Source: Auriscalpium vulgare
Taxonomy: Eukaryota > Basidiomycota > Agaricomycetes > Russulales > Auriscalpiaceae
Assembly: GCA_019915015.1 (NCBI GenBank)
Contig: JAHBBC010000001.1
Coordinates: 2,728,001-2,792,000 of the forward strand
DNA: 64,000 nt
Direction: 5' to 3'
Shown piece after piece: positions 38,357 through 49,860 of the stretch (the stretch's first letter is position 1; each line of letters starts with the position of its first letter). The position numbers were made by a program, and so were the translations under genes. Under the pieces are notes generated by a model that saw only the letters and a list, made by a program, of their open reading frames with translations, was not told the origin of the DNA and made no database searches.

Positions 38357-38420
38357 AATACAAATTGCTGATACATGACTTTTTTCTACATTTCCATTCC
38401 TGCTCACCTCTGAGCTCCCC

Positions 38421-41229
38421 TTAATCCTTCTCCCCTAGCGTCACCACCAAATGCTTGCGCGCAACCACCACTCGCGCTCCCGGCACTACCACGATCGTCT
38501 GCGTATCATCGATGATCATTGCCGGCCCCTCGATCGCGTCGCCCACGTCCAGTATCGGCAGCTCAAACACTGGCGTCTCGTCCACGCGGCCCACACGGTC
38601 GAAGTACACCGAATGCACCGACGAAGCCCGCGTCTTCTCCACCGCACGCGTCTGAAGTGTCCGCAACTCCTCGAATACCGACGGCCCGAGTGAGTCGAAT
38701 GTCTTCCCGATGCCGCGCACCTTTACGTCGTCCACGACGATGCTCTTCTCGTCAAGTAGGAACCCGAACTCGGCCTTGTAAGCCCGCTTAAACGCCTGTT
38801 CAAAGTCCTCGTCTGCGTCCTCACCGCGTTTCTCGCCGAGTGCCGCGGATGGGAGGACCATCAGCGCGGTGTCAGTGCCGTCAAAGCGCATATTCAGCAT
38901 GCGCTCGATGTTGATGCGCTCTGGAGCGAAGCCTTGCTTCTTAAGCTCGCTGCGCACGGATGCCGTCAGCGCGTCGAGGCGCGATATGAGGGTGGGTACG
39001 TTGCTCGGTGTGTAGAACGTCGATGAGGGCTCTTGGACTTCGTGAGCGCTGGAACGGGGAGGTTATTCAGCGGCACATTAAACAGCTTACAGCCTGGAAC
39101 GTCGTACCGATCTGCGAGCGCCAGTCCGTAGGCTGACAGAATGGAGCTGTATCTGTGGACGAGGATAGTCTTGATGCCGAGGAGGCTAGCAATCTCGCAG
39201 GCATGCTGTCCGCCTGCTCCACCAAAGCTGGCCAAGCTACGGAATCACTCTCAGAATAGGAGCCATGTATGCATCCCAGCGAAGCGTACATGTGCTTTGA
39301 TGTTGCATATCCTCTCGCCTCCGTTAGGGCACGAATAGGCCGGGCCATCGTCTCATTGGCGACCTTGATGAAGCTGTGCTATGTCAATGAGTCTGCGATT
39401 TGAACTGCGAACGACTGCACATACCCGTAGACGATCTCATCGAGACTCAGATCCTTGTCCTGCGCCGAGCTTGAATTAATGTCTTCGGCGACCTTCTCGA
39501 ACGCCACGCGAGATGCGTCCACATCGAGCGGCTCCTTCTCCGACTTGCCAAAGATCTTCGGAAAATAGTCCGGTATGAGGCGGCCGAGCAACAAATTAGC
39601 GTCTGTGACGGCCAGAGGCCCGCCTTTGCTGTAGATGGCAGAGCATGTAGAGATATTTTTGATACTCAAGAGTAAGGACATACCGATAGCACGCCGGTCC
39701 AGGCTCTGCGCCTGCACTTTCTGGCCCTGCAAGGAACAGGCCGTTGCGGAAAGAGAGACAGGAACCGCCGCCGGCTGCCACCGTATTGATGTCGAGCTGT
39801 GGAGACTGGATGGTGACACCCGCGGTCGTGGTCTCGTAGACAATCTCATAGCGGCCGTCATATCGCGATACGTCGGTCGACGTGCCTCCCACATCCAACC
39901 TGTCAAAGGCGCTTTCAGCCCGGTAGCTACATACTTTGCCGTCGCGGCTTACCCGATGATCGGCGTCTTCGACTCGTCGTCCCAACTTGTCAGCGCGTAT
40001 CCCACAACGCCTCCGGCGGGCCCACTCAGAATACTCTTCAGCCCTGAGAAATTCTCCGCGTCCACAAGCCCGCCGTCCGAGCCCATGAATTCGACGCGCG
40101 GGCTGCGCAGCCGGCCGTCCCGCAGCTTCTCGTCGAAGCCCTTAAAGAAGCCATCTAGGTAGTCCCGTAGGATCGGCGTCAAATACGCGTCTGCAGTAGA
40201 CGACACGCCTCGCGGCACCATCTTGATCATAGGAAGCAGCTGCGATGAGAGCGAGATCTGTGTGAAGCCAATTGATGCGGCAATTTGGCCGACAAAAAGC
40301 TCGTGGCTGGGGAATGTGTATGAGTGAGCAAGTACGACGGCTAGAGAGCGGTAGCCCGAGTCGTAGAGCTTCTGTAGGTCGTCTCTCACAGACTCTTCGT
40401 CTGAGGGATAATTCAGCGCCTTCCTATTGTATAGATGAGGAGGAAATGCGCACCTGGTTTCTTGAGTATCCTCACTGCTTCCCCTGAGATGCCTCGTACA
40501 ATCTCTCCCGGCCCTTCAGCGTCGCCTTCCCCATCCCAACCTTTCCCTCTGTACCCACGCTCTACCTTCCCGTCGCCATCAAATATCACCTTGTGCTCCT
40601 CCGACTTGGGATCGCTAGTGTAGCCGACGAGCGTGACACGTTCGTCCACTTCGACAACGGTGGAGTACAGAGGCGGCGGGCGGCGGATATTGAGGTCGAA
40701 GATCTTGGGGCGAGACTGATTTCCTATGAGCAGTAGATCTCGGAATCCCTTTGTGATCAACAGCGCGTGCTTTTGGCCCTTGCGTTCCAAGAGTGCATTG
40801 GTCGCGACTGTCGTGGACAGCCGGATGTAGTCTGCTGGGGTCAGGAGGTGGATGTGCCTATACACACACGCAGTAGCGCACCGATCTTGGATGTATCGAG
40901 GGTAGCGCCTCTGGGGATCGACTGCTCAGTCACGATCTCGAGTACCCTGCGGATGCCTTCCGTTGGGGCGTCCTTGTAATTAGCGGGATCCTGAGACACT
41001 GTGATATGTGAGTGTCAGGTAGAGACATCCTGTACAAGTCCTTAACGCACAGAGCTTCACAACGATGTCCTTCCTCTCAGATGGATCCGCAGGGTCCGGA
41101 TAAGATCTTATAGTCACGGTCATTTGGCAGGCAAGACGAAGAGGCAGAGAACACGCACGCATGGACGTCGCAGAAGGTGCCACCGCGGTCGGCACATATC
41201 CTTATTGAACGGTCTGGGATGTCTGGCAT
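38421..41229 (-). CDS. 5-oxoprolinase / hydantoinase, A half only
   Basis: Member of the ATP-dependent 5-oxoprolinase/hydantoinase A family, which opens 5-oxoproline to glutamate in glutathione turnover. The start at 41229 gives [20 protein letters not shown], the N-terminal ATPase-fold signature. Later exons read [171 protein letters not shown] and [19 protein letters not shown]. The protein ends [16 protein letters not shown] with TAA at 38421-38423. Fungal oxoprolinases are normally single chains of about 1,250-1,300 residues in which the hydantoinase B half follows at this point. Here only about 740 residues exist, and no B half is found in the window. Whether it is active alone is unknown. 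Confidence 0.85.
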
Positions 41230-41356
41230 CGCGAGCTCTCCGATCTGGTGGTGCTGAGCGCGTGCAAGTCGTGTGCGGGCGAATAACGCGCTGCGTCGCA
41301 CCCGTGAGACAAGCGCCCGTGATCGCGACAACTTTCTCCTCTCTGCCATATCAGAT
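41230..41356. promoter_or_regulatory. Short divergent promoter (oxoprolinase / TRM10)
   Basis: Only 127 bases separate the two start codons, so both promoters must share or overlap this segment. It contains a palindromic GCCATATCAGATATGGC near 41345-41361 that overlaps the TRM10 start. No TATA-like box is obvious. Confidence 0.45.
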
Positions 41357-42473
41357 ATGGCAGACCTACCCTCCCCCACTTCCACAACCACATCAATACG
41401 CCCCGAGCCTTTGGCTTCCGTGCAAGACGTTTCCGACCGCCCGCCCTCGCCCCCCGCCCTCTCCAAAAACGCCCAGAAGAAAGCCCGCAAGGCCGCCCTT
41501 TTCGCCGAGCGCAAGCTTGAGCGTCGCGCGCGCGAGAAGGAGGCCAAGAAGGAGAAGAAGCGCCAGCGCGCTGCACGCGCCGCTGCGGGCGAGGCTGGCG
41601 ACGAGGACGAGGGACGGCCGAGCAAACGCGCGCGCGGCGCTCCGCGGCGCCCGTTCGACGCGCGGGTGGTGGTGGACCTGGGGTTCGACGACAAGATGAG
41701 TGAGAAGGCACGTCGTGCGCTGCGCGTTGCTCTTGGTGCGTAGGCCTCACGGCTGTGTGCAGGAGATCTCGTCGCTGTGCTCGCAGCTCGCGTACACGTA
41801 CAGCGCGAACCGGCGCGCAGTTGCGCCATTTACAAGTGTGCTGTTCTCGTCGCTGGATGGGCGTACGTTTGCGCGCATGGAGAGTCTAAATGACGCCGGA
41901 TACAAGCGGTGGGTGGGAACGGAGTGGTGGACAGAAAGCTACGAGGAGCTATGGTCAGGCGCGGAAGCTGCAGCAGAGCACGCGGAACACGTCGAGGCAG
42001 CTGGCGACGAGGCGAAACGCGCGTCGGCGCCGAAAGAGAGTGTCGTATACTTGACCGCCGACTCCCCCGACGAGCTGACGGAGCTCAAGGAAGGCGAGAC
42101 ATACATCATTGGCGGTATATGCGACCACAACCGGTACAAGGTCCTGTCTATATCACAGTCCTAGGTACCCTTGCTCACAAGCACACAGAACCTCTGTCTC
42201 GACAAAGCACAAGCGTCCGGCATTCGCGCTGCACAACTCCCCATCGGGCGCTACCTCGCACACCTCCCCACGCGCAAGGTGCTAACGGTCAACCAGGTCT
42301 TTGAGATCCTCGTCCATTGGACGGAGACGCGCGACTGGGAGCAGGCGTTGTACACGGTCATCCCGAAGCGGAAGTTCCAGGGTGCAGTGGGAGCAACGGA
42401 GGGTAACGATGTAGAAGAGGACGATGGAGATGATGGAGTGGATCACGCAGACGCCGCCGAGGCGGATGTGTAG
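41357..42473 (+). CDS. TRM10: tRNA (guanine-N1-)-methyltransferase Trm10
   Basis: SPOUT-fold enzyme that methylates N1 of guanosine 9 in tRNAs using S-adenosylmethionine. ATG at 41357 encodes MADLPSPTSTTTS and a Lys/Arg-rich region (LSKNAQKKARKAALFAERKL) typical of the Trm10 N-terminus. The catalytic domain shows ARVVVDLGFDDKMSEKE, splicing to ISSLCSQLAYTYSANRRAV, then VVYLTADSPDELTEL and YIIGGICDHNRYK, and after an intron NLCLDKAQASGIRAAQLPIG and LTVNQVFEILVHW. These are the family's SAM-knot blocks. The C-terminus is an acidic tail with TAG at 42471-42473. It overlaps tightly with the convergent methyltransferase gene, whose stop is only two bases away. Confidence 0.9.
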
Positions 42474-42475
42474 TT

Positions 42476-43848
42476 TTATAAGACGGTTTTGAGATTGGTG
42501 TCGCCTGAACCGCGCTCGAGAGGTCGTGGTTGGTTCGGGGCTGGCTTCCATCCAATCTGTACGAGCATCAATACTGCGCTTCTCTGCTCGAGGAAGTGCA
42601 CACACCATATAAATGACTTGGAATGTAGCGGGAACGCCGGCATCCTCGCCATGAAGCTCTGAAAATCCATTGAGCATCGCGCCAGCACATAGCGCAAATG
42701 ACAAGGCACATACGTTGGTAGATCGCCGACGCGGCCGCGAGCGTGTCTCGAGGAACGAAGTGCCGTCTGACATCGTTGTGAGACGAGCCTGCAGGAAGCC
42801 GAAAGCCAAACTTACCGCCCAATGATTGCATTGCTCTCGCCCATATCCCGAAGGTCATCGAGCAGCTCCCACATGCTCGGATACCCAATACGCACCTCGT
42901 CCACGTCCACAGTGAGCAGCGTGAACCCAGCGCGGCTCATGAGGTTAGACATGTCCCGCGGATCTGTTGGCCATGCGAATTATCGCCACGAGAACACCAG
43001 ATGTGCCAAACAAACTGTGCGTACTGGCCATCGGCGAGACGTGCGGCGAGATCCCACCCTCGCGCTCGACCTCCGCCAGCTGGAGCGCGGTACGGAGCTC
43101 GAAGAGCGTGTCGCCGCCAAACAGCGCGCCGATGAAGACGCCGTCGGGCTTGAGGGCCTCCCGAATTTGCACGAGCACGCCGGGAAGGTCGTTTACCCAG
43201 TGCAAGCTGAGGCATGAGACGATGGCCTCTTGCGAGTTGGGTGGGATGGATTGGAGCAGGTGTTCTTCGTCGAGGACACCGCGATCCACGGCGACTGGCG
43301 CAGTGACCAACGTTGGTGGCACGAAAGGGATAGTGTGGACGCAGGCGCACCTTCAAATTCAGAGTCTGGGTCGCGCTCGACCATCTTTCCTGGGGTTTAT
43401 GTCACGAGGGAAACGAATGGCATATATGCGTATTATGCTTACCGCTCAAGTCCAGCATCGTGACCTTCCCTGCTTTGTCCTCCTCCAACAGCTTCGAAAA
43501 GTGCCCCGCACCTGACCCCAAATCCAGCACAGTTTCGAACTTGCGCTTGATGTCCTACACACCAGCTCCGTCAATTCTGTGCGCTGTACACGAGAGGCAA
43601 CGGCCACGCACCATAAAGCGCTCCATCAGCCTGTCTGCGACTTCGTTGCGCACGTAGTCAACGGTGCGGCTCCGCTCGCCGCCGTCGCGCGCGACGGCGC
43701 GGTCCTTCTGCAGGCGCTTCGCATTGCGGTCGAATACCTGGAAGGGCCCGACGCCGCTGGCATTGATTGACGAGGAGACAGCTGCGAAGGTGCGGGCGTG
43801 AGTATGAGACCCCGCACGTCGTGCATGCCGTAGTGCGAGCATGGCCAC
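42476..43848 (-). CDS. NDUFAF5-like mitochondrial methyltransferase/hydroxylase
   Basis: Class I SAM-fold protein of the BioC/NDUFAF5 group. The animal homologue hydroxylates an arginine of a complex I subunit during assembly; the same role is likely here if the fungus has complex I. The start at 43848 gives [19 protein letters not shown], an Arg-rich, acid-free leader fitting a mitochondrial targeting signal. Family blocks are [51 protein letters not shown] (SAM-binding loop), [43 protein letters not shown] and [19 protein letters not shown]. The last exon ends [10 protein letters not shown] with TAA at 42476-42478. Introns of 50-70 bases join five or so exons. No break seen. Confidence 0.85.
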
Positions 43849-45081
43849 ACTCTGAGACCACTCTGAGTCGATGCTGGTGCTGGCAGAGCCTCCGAGTCAG
43901 CGTGAAGGCGCGCGAACTTTGGCGCTGGTAGTACGCGGTGGCTCAGTCGGGTGGCGAGCGCATCGGCATCCACAAGGCAAGACCTATCCGTGTACTGTAC
44001 ATGTATATAGTGAATGTAATGAATCCAAAATGTAGCATACTGGTACTCCCGGTCCGCAGGCGACCTTCGCGCAAATCTGATAACTGCAGCCGTATGAAGC
44101 ACAATAAATACCGTATGTACCGTGAATCCATTGCACTCTCAGTCCGCAGGCGACCTTCGGGCCATGCTGATAACTGTAGCTGTATGGTGAAAGATGAAGC
44201 AAAATAGATACCGTGACGTAGATCCATTGCACTCCCAGTCCACAGGCGACCTTCGGGCCATTCTGATAGCTGTAGCCGTATGGTGAAAAAATGGAGCAGA
44301 ATAAAGACCGTATCCATTGCACTCCCAGTCCACAGGCGACCTTCGGGCCATTCTGATTCTGCAAACCGAGAAACGAAACCTGGATGTCTGTACGATCAGG
44401 CTGTCTTGTCGCTTGCAAAGACAGGGCTGAAAACACATAGATAGTGCTGGTCCGCACTGGCACCTCGAGCTCGCGCGAAGATACCGGCGGCCTTGGTGAA
44501 AAGAAAGTTCGACGGGATCTGCCTCTTGTGTGACGGCGCGCACGCGCGTTCAGGAACCAGGCGGGAACTTCGACTGTGCGAGCCTCTCTCTGATGCACGA
44601 GCGACGCGACTCCTACAGAACATGTAAGTGGATGTCTCATACGATCGGTCCAAAGTCGCGCGCACCTGATCATTGCACGATCATAAAGGCGCAGCTCTGT
44701 GCGGGTGGGTACACGCGGAGGCCGTGCAGTGGCAGCCGTGCGTCCAAGCCTTGAGAGCGTTGCATAGGGACAGGAGACAGCGGGGTGAGATGCACTGGTG
44801 GTGCCCGGATATGGGATTGAAGGCACTGTTGGGAGGTTCGAGGAGGGGCAAGAGACAACCACAACAGGCAGAGAAGGCGAGTCACCAGGCGTTGTGCGAG
44901 ACATTCGGGGAGGAGATCCGTCGACGAGGAGAAGTATGCACGCGATGTTTACGAAGGCTTAGCTTGACGACGGTTGGTACGGGAAGTCCACTGGTCGAAT
45001 TTGACGCAGCAACTATCAGCAGAATCAAGTAAGTCACTATCAGGTATAGACCGGAAAACATACCCGTATCGCACGCGTGCT
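43849..45081. other. Repeat-bearing intergenic region
   Basis: About 1.2 kb upstream of the NDUFAF5-like gene. It contains the four-copy minisatellite at 44030-44357. Long minus-strand frames run through the minisatellite but consist of its repeated translation, and no motif is recognised. The part 44360-45080 shows nothing I can name. Confidence 0.45.
44030..44357. repeat. Minisatellite, four copies, period 90-96
   Basis: The core GTCC(A/G)CAGGCGACCTTCG recurs at 44052, 44142, 44238 and 44328, giving spacings of 90, 96 and 90. Between cores are CTGATAACTGTAGCCGTATG and an A-rich part (GAAGCA-AATA-ATACCGT). The third and fourth copies are most alike, so the array grew from right to left or was homogenised there. 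The last copy is cut after its core. Confidence 0.85.
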
Positions 45082-45732
45082 TTATTGCACATATCCGCGC
45101 CCCTTCAGTGCCTGCATGAGAGCCTTCGCAACCCCCTGCGTCTCCTCCATTGCCGCCTGCACATGTTGCAATCTGACCTCGAGATTCCCGATGTATGCAG
45201 CATCCTCAGCGCGGTCATACTCGAGGTCGGCAACCTGTTCGCGAAGCTCGTCCACGAGTGCGATCTGCGCCGCTTGTAAGTTGACGGGCGATTCGCGAGT
45301 GCCGGAAACAGCCTTGCAGCCAGGCATGACCCACTTGAAATTGGCTGGCGCTGACGGGCCGAAGAGATCGTCGCTGTCGGTGGAAGGCGACTGATGGAAC
45401 GAGGGGTCGTAGTCGTCAAGCTCGGGGAACAGAGCGGTCATGTGGGTTGGGCGCCGGCTCGGCCCGGCGCTGTGGCTCGATGGACTCGAGCAGCTGGAGG
45501 GCTGAGTGTAATGAGCGATCCGACGCTCCACCGGCGGCGTGGAAGGGCACTCCGGCAGACCATCGCGGACTTCGGTTGGACCCAGCTCCTTTGGCATCAT
45601 GTCGGGCACCTGAGCCCCAGTGAAAACCCGGTCTGGATCCCTATGCCCCGGTATGCGCAGGTCGGGACAAATGTGCATCCATCTGCGCAATGCGACCCCG
45701 TGACGTAGACACAGCGCGCGTCGTCGCCGCAA
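45082..45732 (-). CDS. Unrecognised protein with C-terminal coiled coil
   Basis: Open minus-strand frame of up to 216 residues. The N-terminal part is Arg/Pro-rich and its start is uncertain: an internal Met in PDMMPKELGPTEVRDGLPEC may be the true start. It continues TQPSSCSSPSSHSAGPSRRP, MTALFPELDDYDPSFHQSPS and PANFKWVMPGCKAV. The end is a clear heptad-type helix: QIALVDELREQVADLEYD, AYIGNLEVRLQHVQAAMEE and stop at 45082. It lies just left of the transposase gene in opposite orientation and could belong to the same element or be an unrelated accessory gene. I do not recognise a family. Confidence 0.5.
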   Translation of the reverse strand: MRRRRALCLRHGVALRRWMHICPDLRIPGHRDPDRVFTGAQVPDMMPKELGPTEVRDGLPECPSTPPVERRIAHYTQPSSCSSPSSHSAGPSRRPTHMTALFPELDDYDPSFHQSPSTDSDDLFGPSAPANFKWVMPGCKAVSGTRESPVNLQAAQIALVDELREQVADLEYDRAEDAAYIGNLEVRLQHVQAAMEETQGVAKALMQALKGRGYVQ

Positions 45733-45779
45733 ATGTACTGTAGACTAGCACAATCCCAGCGCCAGCGCCGCTGCCTCGC

Positions 45780-46015
45780 TGCAACGGCGCTGCTTTGCCG
45801 CTTCGACACCTCGCGCGCATCGTGCTGCCCAAAGCCACGCCGCCTGCGCTGCCAAAGTCGCGCCGCGTCGCCTGCGCCGCCAAATCCGCTCCGCGTCTCC
45901 TGTGCTGCCCTGCGCCGCTCCGTGTAGACTGCGCCGCCAAATCCGCTCCGTGTCGCCTGCGCTGCTGCCTGCGCTGCCCTGCGCCGCTCCGTGTCGCCTG
46001 CGCATAGCCGCTTCT
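45780..46015. repeat. GC-rich direct repeat array upstream of transposase
   Basis: Units such as CTGCGCCGCCAAATCCGCTC, CTGCCCTGCGCCGCTCCGTG and GTCGCCTGCGC recur with partial order changes over about 230 bases, ending 85 bases before the transposase ATG. CACTA elements often carry subterminal arrays of short repeats that bind their own proteins; the position fits that idea, but no end of the element was found. Confidence 0.6.
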
Positions 46016-46099
46016 GCCCCCGTCGTGCGCCTCCATCTGACGCTCGTCCTGGCGGCCTCTCCGCACTGCGTGTTTGCATAGCTCTCTGCGGGACGTACC

Positions 46100-49000
46100 A
46101 TGGCCGAAACCTCTACTGGGAGCTCGGGCCAACGAGCTGCGGCTGTGTACTACTGTGGCTGTCTGCGGTACTGTCGTGGCGATCACTACAAGGCGGTCTC
46201 CAAGTCGACCTACCATGCACATAGCAAATACCGAGACCTGGAGACCCAAGTAGGGCAGCCTGCACCTCGGAAGCGAAGGAGAACCGATGTCTTTGGGGAA
46301 GGGTCCACTTCCCAGGTGAGTGGGCCTGCTAGCGGCTCACGACAGAGTCCTCATCAAAACACACAGCATTCCGCACACGAATCACACGAAGACATACCAG
46401 CTGAGGATACGAGCATATATTCGGGACTGGTGCGTGGCAGTTATGCATTATGAAGCCCGTCGAGCCTGACATGCTATGAACTTGCATAGACACCGCCCAT
46501 GCGTGAACAAAGCCCGCACAGTGACCCTCTATGGACAGAGCCTCAGGACGAGATAGTGCAAGACTTTGAAGGTGCGCTTGGGTCTGATGCCCTATAAACG
46601 TTCGGGAACTGACAGTTTTGCAGGTGAACGCATATCCGAAGATGCCAACAGCCATGCAGGAGGGCACTTGACCGAAGCCTCAGTCGAGGCAACCGCACGG
46701 GTCGATGATTTCGAACTTGAAGGTATGCTACAATGTATAACATACATCCGTATCGATGCTGACTTTCCGAGCAGCCCAGCAGTCCTGGGCACGCCTAGAT
46801 GATCAGGGCAATGCGGATGATGCAACACCTCCGGTGGAAGAAATTGTTGTAAGTCTTTTTTCGTGCTGTGCATCCCAGGATGATCTAATCCTTCCGGCAG
46901 GGCAATATTGAACCAGATTCAGGCAGCCTCACCAGACCGCAAGAGGATGAAGATGACGAAGACGACCTTTACCTCACGCCACCCATTCCTGTCCCTATCC
47001 CCCCACCGCATCCCGAGCACGTCTATGAAGCATTGCCTGATGAATTTGAAGATGAAGAGCTTCCCATCGAGGAGGACGTCCCTCCCGATGACGATGATCT
47101 ACCACAGACAAGTGCTATACCGGAGATCGACATGGTGTTGCGCTTTGTCCATGGCATCAAGAACGCCACTCTCGAGAATGACGGACTCGAGCAGGACATA
47201 GTTCATCGAATACGGCATCCAGTGCAGACCCCAGCCTCTGTTGACGAGCCCGGACACCGCTTGTCGATCCAGATATTCGCCGCCCTCACGCATGCCTCCG
47301 AACAGGCATACCATGACGTCTGCGCCGCTATCCGTCTGGCCCATCCTGAGGACGACCTACTCTCATATTACAGAGTCAAGGCTCTCGTGCGCGATCTAAG
47401 CGGCGTCGAGGCCATTGTCCGGGACTCGTGCGTCGGCTCCTGCATGGCATATACTGGTCCATGGGCGCACCTGGAAGCCTGCATCATCTGCGGACAGCCG
47501 CGCTACGATCCCCGCAAGCTTGCGAAAAGCGGAGGCAAGAAGAAAGAGCCGCGCCAGCAGTTTTACACATTTCCCCTCGGCCTTTCACTCCAAGCCCTAT
47601 TCCGCAGCCCTGAAAGCGCTGACAACATGCATTATCTCGACAGACGCACGGCTGAGGTGTTGGCGGAGATTGCGGAGAACGAAGGCAACATTCCTTCCTA
47701 TGAAGATATCGTCCACGGATCTGACTACATCAAGGCGGTTCAGCGTGGCGACATCGGTCCCGACGACTGTGTGGTCATGTTCTCAATAGACGGCGCACAG
47801 CTGTATCGCAGCAAGAAGTCAGACTGCTGGATCGCTATCTGGGTCCTCTTTGACCTGTCTCCTGGTCTTCGTTACAAGAGGAGACACATTATCCCCGGTG
47901 CTGTCTTTCCTGGTCCGAACCCCCCTCAAAACATGGAATCATTCAACTACCCCGGCCTCCACCATCTATCTGCGATTCAGCGAGAAGGCATCGGAATCTG
48001 GGATGCCTCATCAAATCGTGTCTACAATTCTAAACCATTCTGTTTCTTCATTACTGCGGACCGTCCGGGACTGTCCAAGCTGGATGGAAGGGTTCCGCAC
48101 AACGGCGCACGAGGCTGTCGGATCTACTGTCCTGTCAAAGGACGACATAGGTTTCAGCAGTCGACATACTACCCTGCACTCCTCAAGCCGACGAATTATC
48201 AGGTTGCTGGCTCTGACCATCCAGACATCGATGTCGCCGCCCTCATCGACCACCCGCCTGACCCCAAAGAATATCGCACAAATCTGCAAATAGTCATCAA
48301 GTCTCCGAACGTGACCCAGTATCATCGCCGTCGCCTCTTGACCGGTATATCCAAGCCGAGCCTGTTTCATGGCCTTCCATCCCATGCACGTCTTCCTCTC
48401 CCTCTGGGCTATCCCTTTGACATTATGCATCTGGGTGCTATCAACATCCCAGAACTCTTGGTGAAACTCTGGCGGGCCTTGCTGGAGTGCGAGGGCGGGG
48501 ACAACAAAGCCACCTGGGACTGGGCCGTTCTCCAAGGCGACGTCTGGATAGAGCATGGCAAGGCCGTCGCAGATGCCACGCCCTATCTCCCTGGATCTTT
48601 CGACCGACCGCCGCGCAACCCTGCAGAGAAGATCTCCAGTGGCTACAAGGCCTGGGAATATCTCTTGTATATCTTTGGTCTGGGGCCAGGGCTGCTGTAT
48701 GGTATTCTCCCCGACAAATACTGGAAACACTACTGCAAGCTCGTCTCCGGTATGCGCATCATCCACCAATACAAGATCCCTCGAGACCAGCTGGTCCGAG
48801 CGCACATTCTCTTCGTCGAGTTCTCTCGAGAATACGAAGAGCTGTACTATCAACGGATGCCGGAACGCCTTCATTTCTGCCGGCAGAGCATTCATTCCCT
48901 GGCGCATTTAGTGCCCGAAGCATTTCGAGTCGGGCCACTGGTTGACTACACGCAATGGCCGCTGGAGCGAATCATTGGGCTTCTTGGTGCAGAGATCAAG

Positions 49001-49723
49001 CAGCCCTCCCAGCCTTACGCCAATCTGGCTCAGCGAGCGCTCCGATTCGCCCAAGTCAATGCCCTCTATGCTATCATTCCTGAACTTGCCCCACAGCGCA
49101 CTTCAATACCCCATGGTGCAATTGATCTAGGCAGCGGATATGTCCTGCTTCGCGCTCGGGACTCTTGCTTCCGAGTAGTCAGCCCAGTGGAAAGTCGACT
49201 CATCCTGCAGCGCTATCGCCCGGATGCACAGGGCCCGGATATTGTTCGAGTTATCAAGTGGGCTAGGCTGCGTCTTCCGAATGGGCAAGTTGCGCGGTCT
49301 TGGTGGAAGGAGTCCCTCAAAGAGCTGGAGCACCTTAGGATGGCGAGAATGGTCCAAGTAAGCTGTTCACATTGATCCTGCTCTGGGATTATGCTGACAA
49401 GACTACAGGTGACATTCAACGGCCAGACTAGAATTGCCGAGGTCCGGTACTATTTCCCCGGAATCAACGATGAGCACCTTGCAATGGTCTCGCTATTCTC
49501 GCTGCCCGATGATTTTCTCTTGGCCGAGTCCAGCGGTGCCCTTGCAGTTAGCACCTACCATGGGCTCAACGCTCTTGCAGTTATTCCTGTCCAAGACATC
49601 ATCACAGTGGTAGCTATGGTGCCTTTTCAGGACAGCGAGGATAGGTTTCATCTTGTGGAGAAGCCTGGTGCACAGATGGCTTTCTACAATGGCATTGTGG
49701 AGGAGGTTGTGGATGATGACTAG
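46100..49723 (+). CDS. tnp2/CACTA-type (CMC superfamily) transposase
   Basis: Cut-and-paste DNA transposase of the plant En/Spm tnp2-like group as found in Agaricomycetes. ATG at 46100 opens MAETSTGSSGQRAAAVYYCG; CGCLRYCRGDHYKAVSKSTYHAH looks like a Cys/His zinc-binding motif (only part given as CGCLRYC and YHAH). Four short acidic exons (46480-47030) lead into a long exon with PWAHLEACIICGQPRYDP, the tnp2 block MFSIDGAQLYRSKKSDCWIA then IWVLFDLSPGLRYKRRHI, PGAVFPGPNPPQNMESFNYP, GCRIYCPVKGRH, GYPFDIMHLGAINIPELLVK, YKAWEYLLYIFGLGPG and DYTQWPLERIIGLLGAEIKQ. A last intron (about 49361-49408) joins VTFNGQTRIAEVRYYFPG and the end EEVVDDD, TAG at 49721-49723. About 1,040 residues, no stop or frameshift seen, normal CpG content: it may still be functional. 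Confidence 0.85.
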
Positions 49724-49860
49724 CTGTACAGTTTGTTGAGGCTTGTTTCATTGAGTCTACTATTCAGTCTGCACTATGTCAACAACCCTTTCATTCCTAT
49801 CTGATTGTTCTCTGGTCCCCCCTCCGCCTTACTCAAGTGTGGCATGCTTAAAGGGGTCGC

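Noticed and set aside
44030..44357. CRISPR-like array
   Set aside because: Four imperfect 90-96 base units without short exact repeats and unique spacers, in a eukaryotic genome.
43984..44904. 306-residue minus-strand frame
   Set aside because: Much of it is translation of the four-copy minisatellite, and the rest has no recognisable motif.
44673..45032. Plus-strand frame of 119 residues with several Cys/His
   Set aside because: No known zinc-finger spacing and no splice partners; may be chance.
48011..48907. 298-residue open frame on the minus strand
   Set aside because: Lies fully opposite the conserved tnp2-type transposase exon; it is a codon-usage shadow and has no motifs of its own.
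46100..49723. KDZ or Plavaka transposase
   Set aside because: The blocks SIDGAQLYRSKKSDCW and GYPFDIMHLG fit the tnp2/CACTA-type group better. Still within or near CMC, so a profile search should decide.
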